Source: an uncultured Anaerolineae bacterium (GTDB taxonomy: Bacteria; Chloroflexota; Anaerolineae; Aggregatilineales; UBA2796). Taken from it: a stretch of 37,779 nt of DNA. Below, one piece after another: positions 1-7,555 of the stretch. How positions within the stretch are numbered: the stretch's first letter is position 1; each line of letters opens with the position of its first letter. The position numbers and the translations under genes were made by a program. The notes beneath the pieces are model-generated. The model was not told the DNA's origin. It saw only the letters and a program-made list of their open reading frames with translations, and did not search any database. The stretch is taken from positions 1-37,779 of the forward strand of contig CALKXH010000144.1 of NCBI GenBank assembly GCA_938005675.1, given 5' to 3'.

Positions 1-294
1 AAGGCGGCGCTGGAGAGCCTGACGCGCTATTTGGCGGTCGAGCTGGCGCCGTTGGGCATCAACGTCAACGCGGTCAGCGGCGGCTTCGTCGAGACCGAGG
101 CGCTCAAGTATTTCAGCATGGCGCAGCCGATCTTGGCGGATCAGACGGCGTTTGTCGAGCAGTACATCCCGGCGGGGCGCATGGTCACGCCTGAGGATAT
201 CGCCGCCGTGGTCGCTTTCCTGTGCACGCCCGACGCCAGCATGATTCGCGGGCAGGTCATCGTGGTCGATGGCGGCTTGACCCTCGCCCACTGA
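1..294 (+). CDS. FabL-like enoyl-[ACP] reductase (SDR), 3' part only
   Basis: This is the C-terminal 97 residues of a short-chain dehydrogenase/reductase; the gene begins outside the window. The first codon is Lys followed by AALESLTRY, which fits the catalytic Lys of the SDR YxxxK motif, so the Rossmann N-terminus and the Tyr are off the left edge. The segments NAVSGGFVETEALKYF, GRMVTPEDIA and MIRGQVIVVDGG closely resemble Bacillus FabL (enoyl-ACP reductase III), which reduces the trans-2-enoyl-ACP bond with NADPH in fatty acid elongation. Family SDR is near certain. The FabL assignment is inference, because many SDRs share the C-terminal VDGG region. It ends 63 bp before cdd. Confidence 0.75.
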   Translation, partial: KAALESLTRYLAVELAPLGINVNAVSGGFVETEALKYFSMAQPILADQTAFVEQYIPAGRMVTPEDIAAVVAFLCTPDASMIRGQVIVVDGGLTLAH

Positions 295-357
295 AGTTCG
301 CTCTCCCACGACGGGCGGAGTCGCTCTAGAATAGAGCTATCTTTGAGGGAGGCTGTC

Positions 358-759
358 ATGCTCACGCCCGATCAACGCGCCGAACTGATCCGCCTCGCCT
401 TGGCGATGCGCCAACGCGCCTACTGTCCGTACAGCCGCTATCAGGTCGGGGCGGCGCTCCTGGCGGAGGACGGGACGCTCTACGGCGGCTGCAACGTGGA
501 GAACGCCAGCTACGGCGGCACGATCTGCGCCGAGCGCACCGCGCTGGTCAAGGCGGTCAGCGAGGGGGCGCGACGCTTCAGGGCGCTGGTGGTCGCCACC
601 GCCAATGGCGGCTCGCCCTGCGGCATTTGCCGTCAGGCGCTGTACGAGTTCGCGCCCGATCTGCAGGTCATCTTGGTCGATGCGGCGGGCGCCGTGCGGG
701 CGGAGCATCGCCTGCGCGATCTGCTGCCCGATGGCTTCGGCGCCGCCGACTTGGAGTGA
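358..759 (+). CDS. cdd: Cytidine deaminase
   Basis: A 133-residue protein of typical homotetrameric cytidine deaminase length. It deaminates cytidine and deoxycytidine to uridine forms in pyrimidine salvage. The sequence shows GCNVENASYGGTICAERTAL, with substrate-binding Asn and Glu, the zinc Cys and the proton-shuttling Glu of CAE, followed by PCGICRQ with the other two zinc cysteines; this three-Cys arrangement is that of the short (T-CDA) class. A TTG at 343 would add five residues, but the GAGGGAGG Shine-Dalgarno at 345-352 sits 5 nt before the ATG at 358, which decides the start. recO follows after 6 bp, so the two are probably co-transcribed. A TAGAAT at 327-332 could be the -10, but no convincing -35 is visible. 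Confidence 0.95.
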   Translation: MLTPDQRAELIRLALAMRQRAYCPYSRYQVGAALLAEDGTLYGGCNVENASYGGTICAERTALVKAVSEGARRFRALVVATANGGSPCGICRQALYEFAPDLQVILVDAAGAVRAEHRLRDLLPDGFGAADLE

Positions 760-765
760 ACGTCT

Positions 766-1533
766 ATGCCCCGCGCGGAGCGAGTCTTCAAGACTCAAGC
801 GATCATCTTGCGCCGCCACGAGTACGGCGAGGCAGACCGCATCCTGACCTTGCTCACGCCCGATCACGGCAAGTTGCGCGCCATCGCCAAAGGCGCTCGC
901 AAGCTGACCAGCCGTATGAGCGGACATTTGGAGCTGTACAGCCGCGTCGCCTTGCTGATCGCGCGCGGGAGCGACTTGCACGTCGTCTCGCAAGCCGAGC
1001 AGCTGGAAGCCTTCTTGCCGCTGCGCGACGATCTGCTGCGCGGCGCCTACGCCCACTATCTGGCGGAGCTGACCGACCGCCTCAGCGAGGATGAGGAGAC
1101 CCATTCGCCTTTTTTCGCTTTGCTGAACGCAGGCTTGGGCTGGCTATGCGAACCTGAAGCAGACCTCGCGCTGGCAGCGCGCTACTTCGAGCTGCGCCTG
1201 CTGCGGGCGAGCGGCTTCGAGCCGTCGCTGTTCGAGTGCGCCGTCGGGCAGGAGGCGCTCAGCGCCCGCGATCAGTTCTTCAGCGCGGCTGAGGGCGGCG
1301 TCATCTGCCCTGAACACGCGCGCGGACGCTCGGCGCAGCCCCTCAGCCTGACCGCGCTCAAGGTCTTGCGGCACATGGCGCGCCACGAGTACGAGGCGGT
1401 GCGTCCCCTACGCCTGACCGCCGCCTTGCACGCCGAGCTGGAGCGCATCCTCAGCGGCTACCTGCAGCACCTGCTGGAGCAGCGCCTGAAAAGCGCCGAG
1501 TTCATCCGCGAATTACGCCTGCGCCTGCTGTGA
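766..1533 (+). CDS. recO: DNA repair protein RecO
   Basis: A 255-residue protein that fits RecO: an N-terminal OB fold (about residues 5-80, with QAIILRRHEYGEADRILTLLT and the basic KLRAIAKGARK typical of the family) and a helical C-terminal part containing YFELRLLRASGFEP. RecO binds single-stranded DNA and SSB and, with RecR, helps RecA load in gap repair. Many RecO proteins carry a four-ligand zinc site after this helix; here only one Cys (FECAVGQEA) and a CPEH remain, so the site looks partly degraded, as in zinc-free RecO proteins. The gene follows cdd by 6 bp. Its last 21 bp overlap the convergent cyclic-nucleotide-binding gene. Confidence 0.93.
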   Translation: MPRAERVFKTQAIILRRHEYGEADRILTLLTPDHGKLRAIAKGARKLTSRMSGHLELYSRVALLIARGSDLHVVSQAEQLEAFLPLRDDLLRGAYAHYLAELTDRLSEDEETHSPFFALLNAGLGWLCEPEADLALAARYFELRLLRASGFEPSLFECAVGQEALSARDQFFSAAEGGVICPEHARGRSAQPLSLTALKVLRHMARHEYEAVRPLRLTAALHAELERILSGYLQHLLEQRLKSAEFIRELRLRLL

Positions 1534-2034
1534 GGGCTTCGGACGGCTCTGCCAGTAGAGCTTCTCGCGGATGTTCAGGTCGGCGTTGCGAATTTTCATG
1601 GCGAGATCGATGGCGAGGTTGCGCATCAGGCGGTAGCCCAGCTGCGGATAGGTATCGCACAGCAGCATCAGCTTATCGCGCGGGATGACCACTAGGCGCG
1701 TATCGTGTGAGGCAGCCCGCGCGCCCGCCGAGCGCTTGCCCTCATCGACGAGGGCGATCTCGCCGAAGGATTGCCCGCGCCCCAACGTGGCGACCACGAA
1801 AACCGAGTCGGTCGGCTCGCGCCCGACCAGCGAGGGGTCCAGTTCGATATCGACCTCGCCGCTGGCTATCACGTACAGCTCGGTGCCTTGCGAGCTCTCG
1901 CTGAAGATCAGCTCGCCGCGCTGAAAGTGCTTCTCCACGCTGATCGAGGCGATCAACTCCAGCTGAGTGGGCGTCAGCTCGTAGAAAATATCGGCTTGCC
2001 GCAAAATCGAGACAATTGAGGACATACTTGCCAT
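1513..2034 (-). CDS. Cyclic nucleotide-binding domain protein without DNA-binding domain
   Basis: A protein of 173 residues consisting almost entirely of one cNMP-binding (CAP effector) domain: an N-terminal helix (SILRQADIFYELTPTQLELIA), then a jelly roll with GELIFSESSQGTELYVIASGEV and a phosphate-binding cassette FGEIALVDEGKRSAGARA that keeps the Gly-Glu and an Arg. The C-terminal helix ends in IRNADLNIRE and there is no winged-helix or HTH, so this is not a Crp/Fnr transcription factor. It may sense a nucleotide or serve as a protein-interaction module. ATGs exist at 2034 and 2025; AAGGAG lies 2 nt before the first and 11 nt before the second, so the start could be 2025. Longer upstream reading would run through the promoter and is unlikely. 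The nucleotide ligand cannot be told from sequence. Confidence 0.82.
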   Translation of the reverse strand: MASMSSIVSILRQADIFYELTPTQLELIASISVEKHFQRGELIFSESSQGTELYVIASGEVDIELDPSLVGREPTDSVFVVATLGRGQSFGEIALVDEGKRSAGARAASHDTRLVVIPRDKLMLLCDTYPQLGYRLMRNLAIDLAMKIRNADLNIREKLYWQSRPKPSQQAQA

Positions 2035-2056
2035 AACTCCTTGCCTGCGCCTTTGC

Positions 2057-2065
2057 ATTGTAGCA
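2057..2065 (-). promoter_or_regulatory. Extended -10 promoter for the cNMP-binding gene
   Basis: On the minus strand this reads TGC-TACAAT, an extended -10 element 23 bp before the ATG at 2034. The -35 position at 17 bp spacing (GGGCGC) is poor, as is common for extended -10 promoters. Confidence 0.5.
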
Positions 2066-2113
2066 CGCTTGAGGCAAGTGCGCCCCAGCCTGCTGCGCCC
2101 GCTATCCTGCGCG

Positions 2114-2143
2114 CTGCCAGAGCAACGCAAAGCGCGTTATAAT
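2114..2143 (+). promoter_or_regulatory. Probable promoter of the receiver-protein gene
   Basis: CTGCCA at 2114-2119, 18 bp, and a perfect TATAAT at 2138-2143. The next plus-strand gene starts at 2320, which would give a leader of about 170 nt. I found no recognisable riboswitch or attenuator in that leader; a nearer unrecognised promoter is possible. Confidence 0.5.
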
Positions 2144-2319
2144 GGCATGGGCGCGCCGAGCTGCGCCGCTTTTGTCTCGATCTGTTATGCAAACGTTAGA
2201 AAAAGATTTCGGAGTCGCTGTAAGATGGTAGAAGCGCTGTTACAAGTGAGGCAACCGATGCTCAAGCACACCGAACTCAGACATGCTCCGTCGCATCGCA
2301 ACTTGAAAGGGCTGCAAGC

Positions 2320-2700
2320 ATGAAACGAATTCTAGTCGTCGATGACGAAGTAGGCGCGCTGACCCTGATCGGCATCATGTTGGATCGCGGCGGCTTCGAG
2401 GTTGTGAAGGCGCAGAGCGCCGCGCAAGCCCTGAGCTTGCTAGAGCGCGAATCGGTCGATCTGATCATCCTCGATATCATGATGCCGCTCATGGATGGCA
2501 TCGAGCTGTGCGCCGCGATCCGTCAGATGCCGCGTTTCGCTCAAACGCCGATCCTGATCCTCTCCTCGCGCAGTGACTCGGACAGCGTCATTCGCGCGAT
2601 GGACGCCGGCGCCACCAGCTACCTGCCCAAGCCGATCCTACACCACGACTTGGTCTCGAAGGTGCGCAGCCTGTTGAACCTGAACGCGGTGGAGCGCTAA
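2320..2700 (+). CDS. Stand-alone response regulator receiver protein
   Basis: A 126-residue CheY-like receiver with no output domain. It has the acidic pair D8-D9, the phospho-acceptor D52 in LIILDIMMP, the Ser/Thr switch position at S82 in ILILSS, and the conserved K104 in YLPKP. It would be phosphorylated by a histidine kinase and act by protein contact, for example in a phosphorelay or motility or polarity complex. No kinase gene is nearby, so its partner is unknown. An AAAGGG precedes the ATG. Its stop codon overlaps by 4 bp the stop of the convergent gene at 2697-3122. The neighbouring cNMP-domain gene is divergent; co-function of two sensory modules is possible but unproven. Confidence 0.93.
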   Translation: MKRILVVDDEVGALTLIGIMLDRGGFEVVKAQSAAQALSLLERESVDLIILDIMMPLMDGIELCAAIRQMPRFAQTPILILSSRSDSDSVIRAMDAGATSYLPKPILHHDLVSKVRSLLNLNAVER

Positions 2701-3122
2701 GGAGTCAGCGTACCTTCGAGGTAGGGCACGCCAAAAGCGAAGAGCAACCTGCCCGCCTCCAGCAGCGCCTGAGCCAGCTCAGCGGGCGCGCGGAACTGCC
2801 ACCAATGCTCCGGGCTGCCCAGCAGCCCCACCTCAAAAGTCTGCCAGAGCAAGCGCGGCAAGCTGACCTCAAAAGGCGCGCCCTCTGGCAGCGTGCGCCT
2901 CAGCAGCACTTGGAAGCGCCCAGAGCCATCGGCGTAGGGCAGCAGCTGAAAAGCGAGGCTGATTTGCGCGCCCTCAGACGTGATCTTGCCGTAGCGGAAG
3001 AGTCCGCGCATGTGATGAGTCGGATTTGGCTCTAGGGCGAAGCCCGCCGCCGCCAAAGGCTGCCCGATCACGCGCTCCAGCATGGCGTGAAAGGCGGCGT
3101 AGGGCGTCTGAGGCGGAGTCAT
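2697..3122 (-). CDS. Conserved-looking protein of unknown function
   Basis: A soluble protein of 141 residues that I do not recognise. It has no signal peptide or membrane segment. It begins MTPPQTPYAAFHAMLERVIG and contains an alternating hydrophobic pattern (ISLAFQLLPYADGSGRFQVLLRRTLP) that suggests an alpha/beta fold, then PEHWWQF and a helical C-terminus. The ATG overlaps the stop of the upstream acyltransferase gene in an ATGA arrangement, so translation is probably coupled and the product may work with the lysS-acyltransferase operon. The overlap supports it being a real gene. A role in lipid or envelope metabolism would be only a guess from position. Confidence 0.72.
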   Translation of the reverse strand: MTPPQTPYAAFHAMLERVIGQPLAAAGFALEPNPTHHMRGLFRYGKITSEGAQISLAFQLLPYADGSGRFQVLLRRTLPEGAPFEVSLPRLLWQTFEVGLLGSPEHWWQFRAPAELAQALLEAGRLLFAFGVPYLEGTLTP

Positions 3123-3859
3123 TCAACCACCTCGATGTAATTCATGCTCGCCTTGCTCAGATCGCTGTACAGCCCGCGCAGCGACGGATCGGCGATGTGG
3201 GCGGCGAGGTAGTACATCACCTCATCGGCGGCAGCGCGGTACTCTTGGCGGCTGAGCTTGCCCTTCAAGCGGATCGGGCGGCTGTAGTTGATGGTGACGG
3301 GCGTGCGGCGCAGGCGCTTCAGGTTGCGGCGGAAGTGTTGCGTGCCGCTGATGCCCGCCGCCACCATGCAAGCGCCCGTCTTTGCTGCAAGGAGGATGAA
3401 GCCCTCTTTCGGCTCGCTGAGCGCCTTGTAGCGATGCCCCTCCGGGGCGATCAGCAGCATGTCGTTGGTGTGTTCCAGCACGTAGAGGGCGCGGCGCAGC
3501 GCTGGCATATCCAGCTCGCCGCGCTTGATCGGGATCGCCTGCCAGAAATGCACCATCCACGCGGTCAGCGGGTTGTGAAGCAGCTCCTCCTTGCCGATGG
3601 GCGTCACGTCGCGGAAGCGAATCATGCCGCCGACCAGCGGCGGATCGACCTGAGAGAGGTGGTTGAAGAGCAACATGGTCGGGCTGTGGCGCGGCACGTT
3701 CTCAACGCCGTGATAGGTCACCTTGACGGTGGTGCGCCACAGCAGCAGCGCGCCCAGCAAGCGCATGAAGCGCCGCGCCAAGCGCGTGCGCGGCGAGTTA
3801 TCGGCGGTCAGCTGGAGGGGCGGCGCTTTTTTATCGGGCGCGCGGACTCGCTCGCTCAT
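3119..3859 (-). CDS. PlsC-like 1-acylglycerol-3-phosphate acyltransferase family protein
   Basis: A 246-residue lysophospholipid acyltransferase-family protein. The HX4D catalytic motif is visible as NHLSQVD (H67 to D72), followed by the IPIKRGE region and an EGH variant (APEGHRYK) of the usual FPEGTRS motif. Members transfer an acyl chain from acyl-ACP or acyl-CoA to lysophosphatidic acid at the membrane. A basic N-terminal stretch followed by a hydrophobic helix (FMRLLGALLLW) fits peripheral membrane association. The gene starts 6 bp after lysS and its stop overlaps the next gene, so it is the middle gene of an operon. Substrate is uncertain: the family also contains acyltransferases for other lysolipids. 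Confidence 0.85.
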   Translation of the reverse strand: MSERVRAPDKKAPPLQLTADNSPRTRLARRFMRLLGALLLWRTTVKVTYHGVENVPRHSPTMLLFNHLSQVDPPLVGGMIRFRDVTPIGKEELLHNPLTAWMVHFWQAIPIKRGELDMPALRRALYVLEHTNDMLLIAPEGHRYKALSEPKEGFILLAAKTGACMVAAGISGTQHFRRNLKRLRRTPVTINYSRPIRLKGKLSRQEYRAAADEVMYYLAAHIADPSLRGLYSDLSKASMNYIEVVE

Positions 3860-3865
3860 CGGACT

Positions 3866-5392
3866 TCACTCCTTATCGCGCTCGCGCAGGTGCGGATAGA
3901 GCAGCACCTCGCGGATGGTGTGCCGATCCGTCATCAGCATGACGAGCCGATCCATGCCGATGCCGACGCCGCCGTTGGGCGGCATCCCGTAGCGCATGGC
4001 GCGCAGATAGTCTTCATCGAGGGGCGCTTCGTCGTCGTCGCCCTCGCGGAACAGGCGCGCCATCTCTAGGAAGCGCTGCTCTTGATCGAGCGGGTCGTTC
4101 AGCTCAGTGAAGGCGTTGCCGAACTCCATGCCTGCGATGTAGAACTCGAAGCGCTGCACGTGGAGCGGGTCATCTGGCACACCTTTGGCAAAGGGCGAGA
4201 TATCGCGCGGATAATCGAGGATGAAGGTCGGCTGGATGAGCGTCGGCTCGACGAAATCGCCCATCAGCTGCTCGATGTACTTGCCCCACGGCAAGTTCGG
4301 ACGGGTCGGGATGTTGCGGGCGCACAGCTCGGCGTAGAGCGCCTCGGCGGTCGGGTGCGCCATGTAATCGATGCCACAGGCGGCGCGGATCGCCTCGCGC
4401 AGCGTCAGACGGCGCCACGGCGGGGCGAGCTCAATGGCGTTGCCGTCGTAAGTGATCTGAGTCGTGCCGTGAACTTGCTCGGCGACGTAGGCGACGAGGC
4501 GCTCGGTCAAGTCCATCGCGCCGTTGTAGTCGATATACGCCTTGTAGAACTCCAGCATGGTGAATTCGGGGTTGTGCTTAAAGCTGACGCCCTCGTTGCG
4601 GAAGTCGCGCCCGATCTCGTAGACGGCGTCGTACATGCCCACCAGCAGGCGCTTCAGGTACAGCTCGAAGCTGATGCGCAGGTATAAATCTTGCTTGAGC
4701 TGGTTGTGGTGCGTGATGAACGGGCGAGCGGCCGCGCCGCCGTAAATTTTCTGCAGGATGGGCGTCTCAACTTCGAGGAAGCCCTCGTTATCGAGGAAGC
4801 GGCGCACCGCGCTGATGGTCTTGGCGCGCTTGCGGAAGACCTCGCGCACGTCGGCGTTGACGGCGAGATCGGCATAGCGCTGCCGATAGCGCTCTTCGAC
4901 GTCGGTGAAGCCGCCGTAAGTGACCGTCTTGCCGTCTACCTCCTGCTCTTTGAGGACGGGCAAGGGGCTGAGCGCCTTCGCCAAGAGGCGCAAGCTGCGC
5001 ACCTCCACGCTGATCTCGCCGCTGCGCGTGCGCATCATCGTCCCTTCCGCCTGCAGGAAGTCGAACAGGTCGAGATCGCGCTTGAACAGCTCATACGTCG
5101 CCTCGCCGACCCGATCTTGGCGGATGAAGAGCTGGACTTTGCCCGTGCCGTCCTCCAGATCGGCGAAGGAGAGCTTGCCGCTGCTGCGCATGGCGCGCAC
5201 TCTGCCACACACGGCGACCTCAATCGGCTGCGCCGCCTCGCCGTGCGCCTCCTGCGCGCTGAAGGCGGCGAGCGCTTGCGCGATGGTATGGCTGCGGCGC
5301 ACCGCGCCAGGGAACGGATCGATGCCGCGCTCGCGCAAGCGTTGGAGTTTCTCAAGGCGCTCTGCCTCTAGCTTATTGGGTTGCCACGTCAT
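3866..5392 (-). CDS. lysS: Lysine--tRNA ligase, class II
   Basis: A 508-residue class II lysyl-tRNA synthetase, which charges tRNA-Lys with lysine using ATP in the cytoplasm. The N-terminal OB-fold anticodon-binding domain (about 55-150) contains GRVRAMRSSGKLSFADLEDG. The catalytic core has motif 2 as GRDFRNEGVSFKHNPEF followed by TMLEFYKAY and motif 3 as GIGMDRLVMLMTD followed by HTIREVLLYP. Length is normal for the family. The ATG at 5392 is preceded by AGGAAG. It heads an operon with the acyltransferase (6 bp gap) and the unknown gene. The promoter -10 lies at 5436-5441. Motifs are intact and the assignment is secure. Confidence 0.97.
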   Translation of the reverse strand: MTWQPNKLEAERLEKLQRLRERGIDPFPGAVRRSHTIAQALAAFSAQEAHGEAAQPIEVAVCGRVRAMRSSGKLSFADLEDGTGKVQLFIRQDRVGEATYELFKRDLDLFDFLQAEGTMMRTRSGEISVEVRSLRLLAKALSPLPVLKEQEVDGKTVTYGGFTDVEERYRQRYADLAVNADVREVFRKRAKTISAVRRFLDNEGFLEVETPILQKIYGGAAARPFITHHNQLKQDLYLRISFELYLKRLLVGMYDAVYEIGRDFRNEGVSFKHNPEFTMLEFYKAYIDYNGAMDLTERLVAYVAEQVHGTTQITYDGNAIELAPPWRRLTLREAIRAACGIDYMAHPTAEALYAELCARNIPTRPNLPWGKYIEQLMGDFVEPTLIQPTFILDYPRDISPFAKGVPDDPLHVQRFEFYIAGMEFGNAFTELNDPLDQEQRFLEMARLFREGDDDEAPLDEDYLRAMRYGMPPNGGVGIGMDRLVMLMTDRHTIREVLLYPHLRERDKE

Positions 5393-5435
5393 GCCGTCTT
5401 CCTAAAAACGTCGCTTCGGGATGCTCTGCCTCAAG

Positions 5436-5441
5436 ATTATA
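5436..5441 (-). promoter_or_regulatory. -10 element of the lysS operon
   Basis: A perfect TATAAT on the minus strand about 44 bp before the lysS ATG. No good -35 is present at 17 bp. It is divergent from the promoter at 5466-5494, so the 139-bp gap serves both directions. Confidence 0.55.
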
Positions 5442-5465
5442 GCGCATGTGTAGGCTGAGCGGAGG

Positions 5466-5494
5466 TTGCCTTGCGCGCCGCGCGGCGCTACAAT
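5466..5494 (+). promoter_or_regulatory. Promoter of the LysM/lamin-tail gene cluster
   Basis: TTGCCT at 5466-5471, exactly 17 bp, TACAAT at 5489-5494. The GTG start is at 5532, giving a leader of about 30 nt that contains GGAG at 5521-5524. Confidence 0.75.
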
Positions 5495-5531
5495 TGCGCC
5501 CTGAGAGATTCCGCCGCCGTGGAGATGGGCT

Positions 5532-6455
5532 GTGCGCCGCCGCGCCTTGTTTGGCTACCTGATCCTCAACGTCCTCGTCACCTTTATCGTGATGGTGGGC
5601 GTTTTGCTGGTCAATGAAGCGCGCCTCGGCGCCACCCCGACGCCCGTGCGCAATTTGCTGCCCGTCGTGATCACCGCCACGCCCGATCCCAACTACACGC
5701 CGCCCGTCGTCTACATTGTGGTGACGGCGACGCCGCTGGGCATCGCCGTGCAGCCCACGCCCGCCGAGGGGACGCTCCCCGCCGCGCCGCGCGGCGGCAA
5801 CGCCCCCACTCTCGATCCTGCTCTGCTGCCCGCTGATCTGCAAGCCGCCGCAGGCGATCCGAACGCCTGCCCCACCTACACCCTCGTGGCGGGCGATACC
5901 GCCGGCAACATCGCGCAGGCGTACGGCGTTCCGCTGGCAGACCTGATGCGCGCTAACAACTTGCGCGAAGCCGACCTGACCCGCCTGCAGATCGGGCAGG
6001 TCTTGATCATCCCCATCGCGGGCTGCGGACTGGCTACCGAGACGCCCACGCCGACTGCCACGCCCACCACCGAGCCTTCGCCGCCGCCGACCGCCACGCT
6101 CATCCCGACTTTGGCGCCAGAACAACTCAAAATTGAGGTGACGCAGATCATCAGTCCGGGCGATATTACGCAAGAGGGCATCGAGATTCGCAACATCAGC
6201 GGCGGCGTGATCGAGATCGGCGGCTGGACTCTGAGCGATAGCAAGGGCAACACCTACACCTTCCCGGATTATCAGATGTTCGAGGGGCGGCGGGTAGTGG
6301 TCTACACGCGGGGCGGCGTCTCGACGCCTTTGGCGCTCTTCTGGGGCTTGCCCAGCGCCATCTGGGGCGATCCGAACGAGGTGGCGGTCATCCGCGATGC
6401 AGAGGGCAATCTTCAAGCGCGTTACAGTCGGCGGCAAAGCGGCTCGGCGCCGTGA
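5532..6455 (+). CDS. Membrane-anchored LysM and lamin-tail-domain protein
   Basis: A 307-residue surface protein. A hydrophobic segment (about 6-28, GYLILNVLVTFIVMVGVLLV) is a signal anchor. Next comes a Pro/Thr-rich stretch, then a LysM module (about 113-163, beginning CPTYTLVAGDT and including YGVPLADLMRANNL and LQIGQVLIIP) that would bind peptidoglycan or another GlcNAc polymer. A PTPTATPT linker follows, then a lamin-tail domain (about 199-295, with EGIEIRNISGG and IGGWTLSD). Lamin-tail domains occur in secreted bacterial proteins, usually as binding modules. Two Cys flank the LysM and may form a disulfide. The start is GTG with GGAG 7 nt upstream; an ATG at 5525 is out of frame. The exported protein gene follows after 19 bp. 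No enzymatic domain is seen. Confidence 0.87.
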   Translation: MRRRALFGYLILNVLVTFIVMVGVLLVNEARLGATPTPVRNLLPVVITATPDPNYTPPVVYIVVTATPLGIAVQPTPAEGTLPAAPRGGNAPTLDPALLPADLQAAAGDPNACPTYTLVAGDTAGNIAQAYGVPLADLMRANNLREADLTRLQIGQVLIIPIAGCGLATETPTPTATPTTEPSPPPTATLIPTLAPEQLKIEVTQIISPGDITQEGIEIRNISGGVIEIGGWTLSDSKGNTYTFPDYQMFEGRRVVVYTRGGVSTPLALFWGLPSAIWGDPNEVAVIRDAEGNLQARYSRRQSGSAP

Positions 6456-6474
6456 GGCAAGGGTGAAGGGACTC

Positions 6475-7545
6475 ATGAGCAAGAAACGCGGTCTTCTATT
6501 GGCACTGATCGGCATTCTGTGCGCGCTGTGGGCGCTGCCCGCCCAAGCCCAAAATGGCGCGCTGAGCAATCTGCTGCGCCAAGCGCCCGATAGCGCCGCT
6601 GCGCGTAGCATCGTGTGGTTCGGCGCGCCGGGCGCCCTCAAGCGCGCCCTGAACATCCAAGTGAGCAGCCGTGAGGCACTCGACCGCTTGCCGCTGACCC
6701 AACGCGCCACCTACCTCTCGGAGATCGGGCGCTTGGTCTACTTCTCCGAGCAGAGCGGCTTGGCGCGCGCGCCGGAGTGGCTGGCGACTTTCGGCATCGA
6801 TAGCTTCGCAGTAGAGCAAGAGCTGACCGTCGGGCAGCCGCCGCAGCAGATCGCCATCCTTGAGGGCAACTTCGACGCCGCAGCCATCGGCGCGGCGCTG
6901 CAGAACGTCGGCTATCAAGTCCAGAGCCTCAACGGCGTCCCGATCTTCGCGCTCGGCGAGGATAACAGCCCGCCTGTCGGCATGGTGGGCGCGCTGGCTG
7001 CCGATAAGCTCAACCGCCTCGCCGTGGCGCCCGACCGCATCGTGGCGGCTGCCTCCACGTCGGCGTTGGCGAGCGCGCTGGCGCCCGCGCCCAGCCTCGC
7101 CGAGAATCCCATCTACGCCGCCCTCGCCGCAGGTCTGGAGGCGCGCGGGGACTTGATCTGCGCCGTCCTCTTCGATGGCGGCTTCGCCGCGCGGGAGCTG
7201 GTCGGGGCGGCGCCGAGCGGGCCGAGCGGCTTGCCCGCCTATCAAGCGGGCGGCATCGGCTACTATCGCAGCGGCAACGCGCGCAGCCTGACCTTCGCCC
7301 TCGTCTACGCCGATCCGAACACGGCGGCGGGAGCGGGCGGCGTGCTGATCGAGCGCCTAGCCACTTACCTCAGCGCCGAGCAGCCCGAACGCCCCCTCTT
7401 TGAGGGCTGGCAGTTCTTCAGCGAGGTGGAGCAGATCGGCGGCGTGACTCTGCTCAAGGTCAGCGCGACCATGCCCGAAGCCAGCGACGTGGCGTGGGTC
7501 TGGTTGGTCCAAGAGCGCGATCTGGGCTTTTTGCGCCCACAATGA
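6475..7545 (+). CDS. Exported protein of unknown function
   Basis: A 356-residue protein with a clear Sec signal peptide (KKRGLLLALIGILCALWALPAQAQ, about residues 3-26, cleavage after AQA expected) and no later membrane segment. The mature part has a repeated pattern of short hydrophobic strands such as QIAILEGNFDAAAI, VGYQVQSLNGVPIFAL and GVTLLKVSATMP, reminiscent of DUF3352-type proteins, but I cannot assign it to a family. The start is the ATG at 6475 with GAAGGG just upstream; the longer reading from 6397 overlaps the previous gene and would bury the signal peptide. It lies 19 bp after the LysM gene and 10 bp before the zinc-ribbon gene, so the three probably form one transcript. Confidence 0.8.
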   Translation: MSKKRGLLLALIGILCALWALPAQAQNGALSNLLRQAPDSAAARSIVWFGAPGALKRALNIQVSSREALDRLPLTQRATYLSEIGRLVYFSEQSGLARAPEWLATFGIDSFAVEQELTVGQPPQQIAILEGNFDAAAIGAALQNVGYQVQSLNGVPIFALGEDNSPPVGMVGALAADKLNRLAVAPDRIVAAASTSALASALAPAPSLAENPIYAALAAGLEARGDLICAVLFDGGFAARELVGAAPSGPSGLPAYQAGGIGYYRSGNARSLTFALVYADPNTAAGAGGVLIERLATYLSAEQPERPLFEGWQFFSEVEQIGGVTLLKVSATMPEASDVAWVWLVQERDLGFLRPQ

Positions 7546-7555
7546 GGGAATCAGC

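Noticed and set aside
2069..2323. Open frame across the receiver-gene leader
   Set aside because: It covers the divergent promoter region, has no ribosome-binding site and no recognisable protein pattern.
3026..5405. Long plus-strand frames opposite lysS and the acyltransferase gene
   Set aside because: They are shadow frames caused by the high GC third positions of lysS; their translations are Ala/Arg/Gln-rich with no motif.
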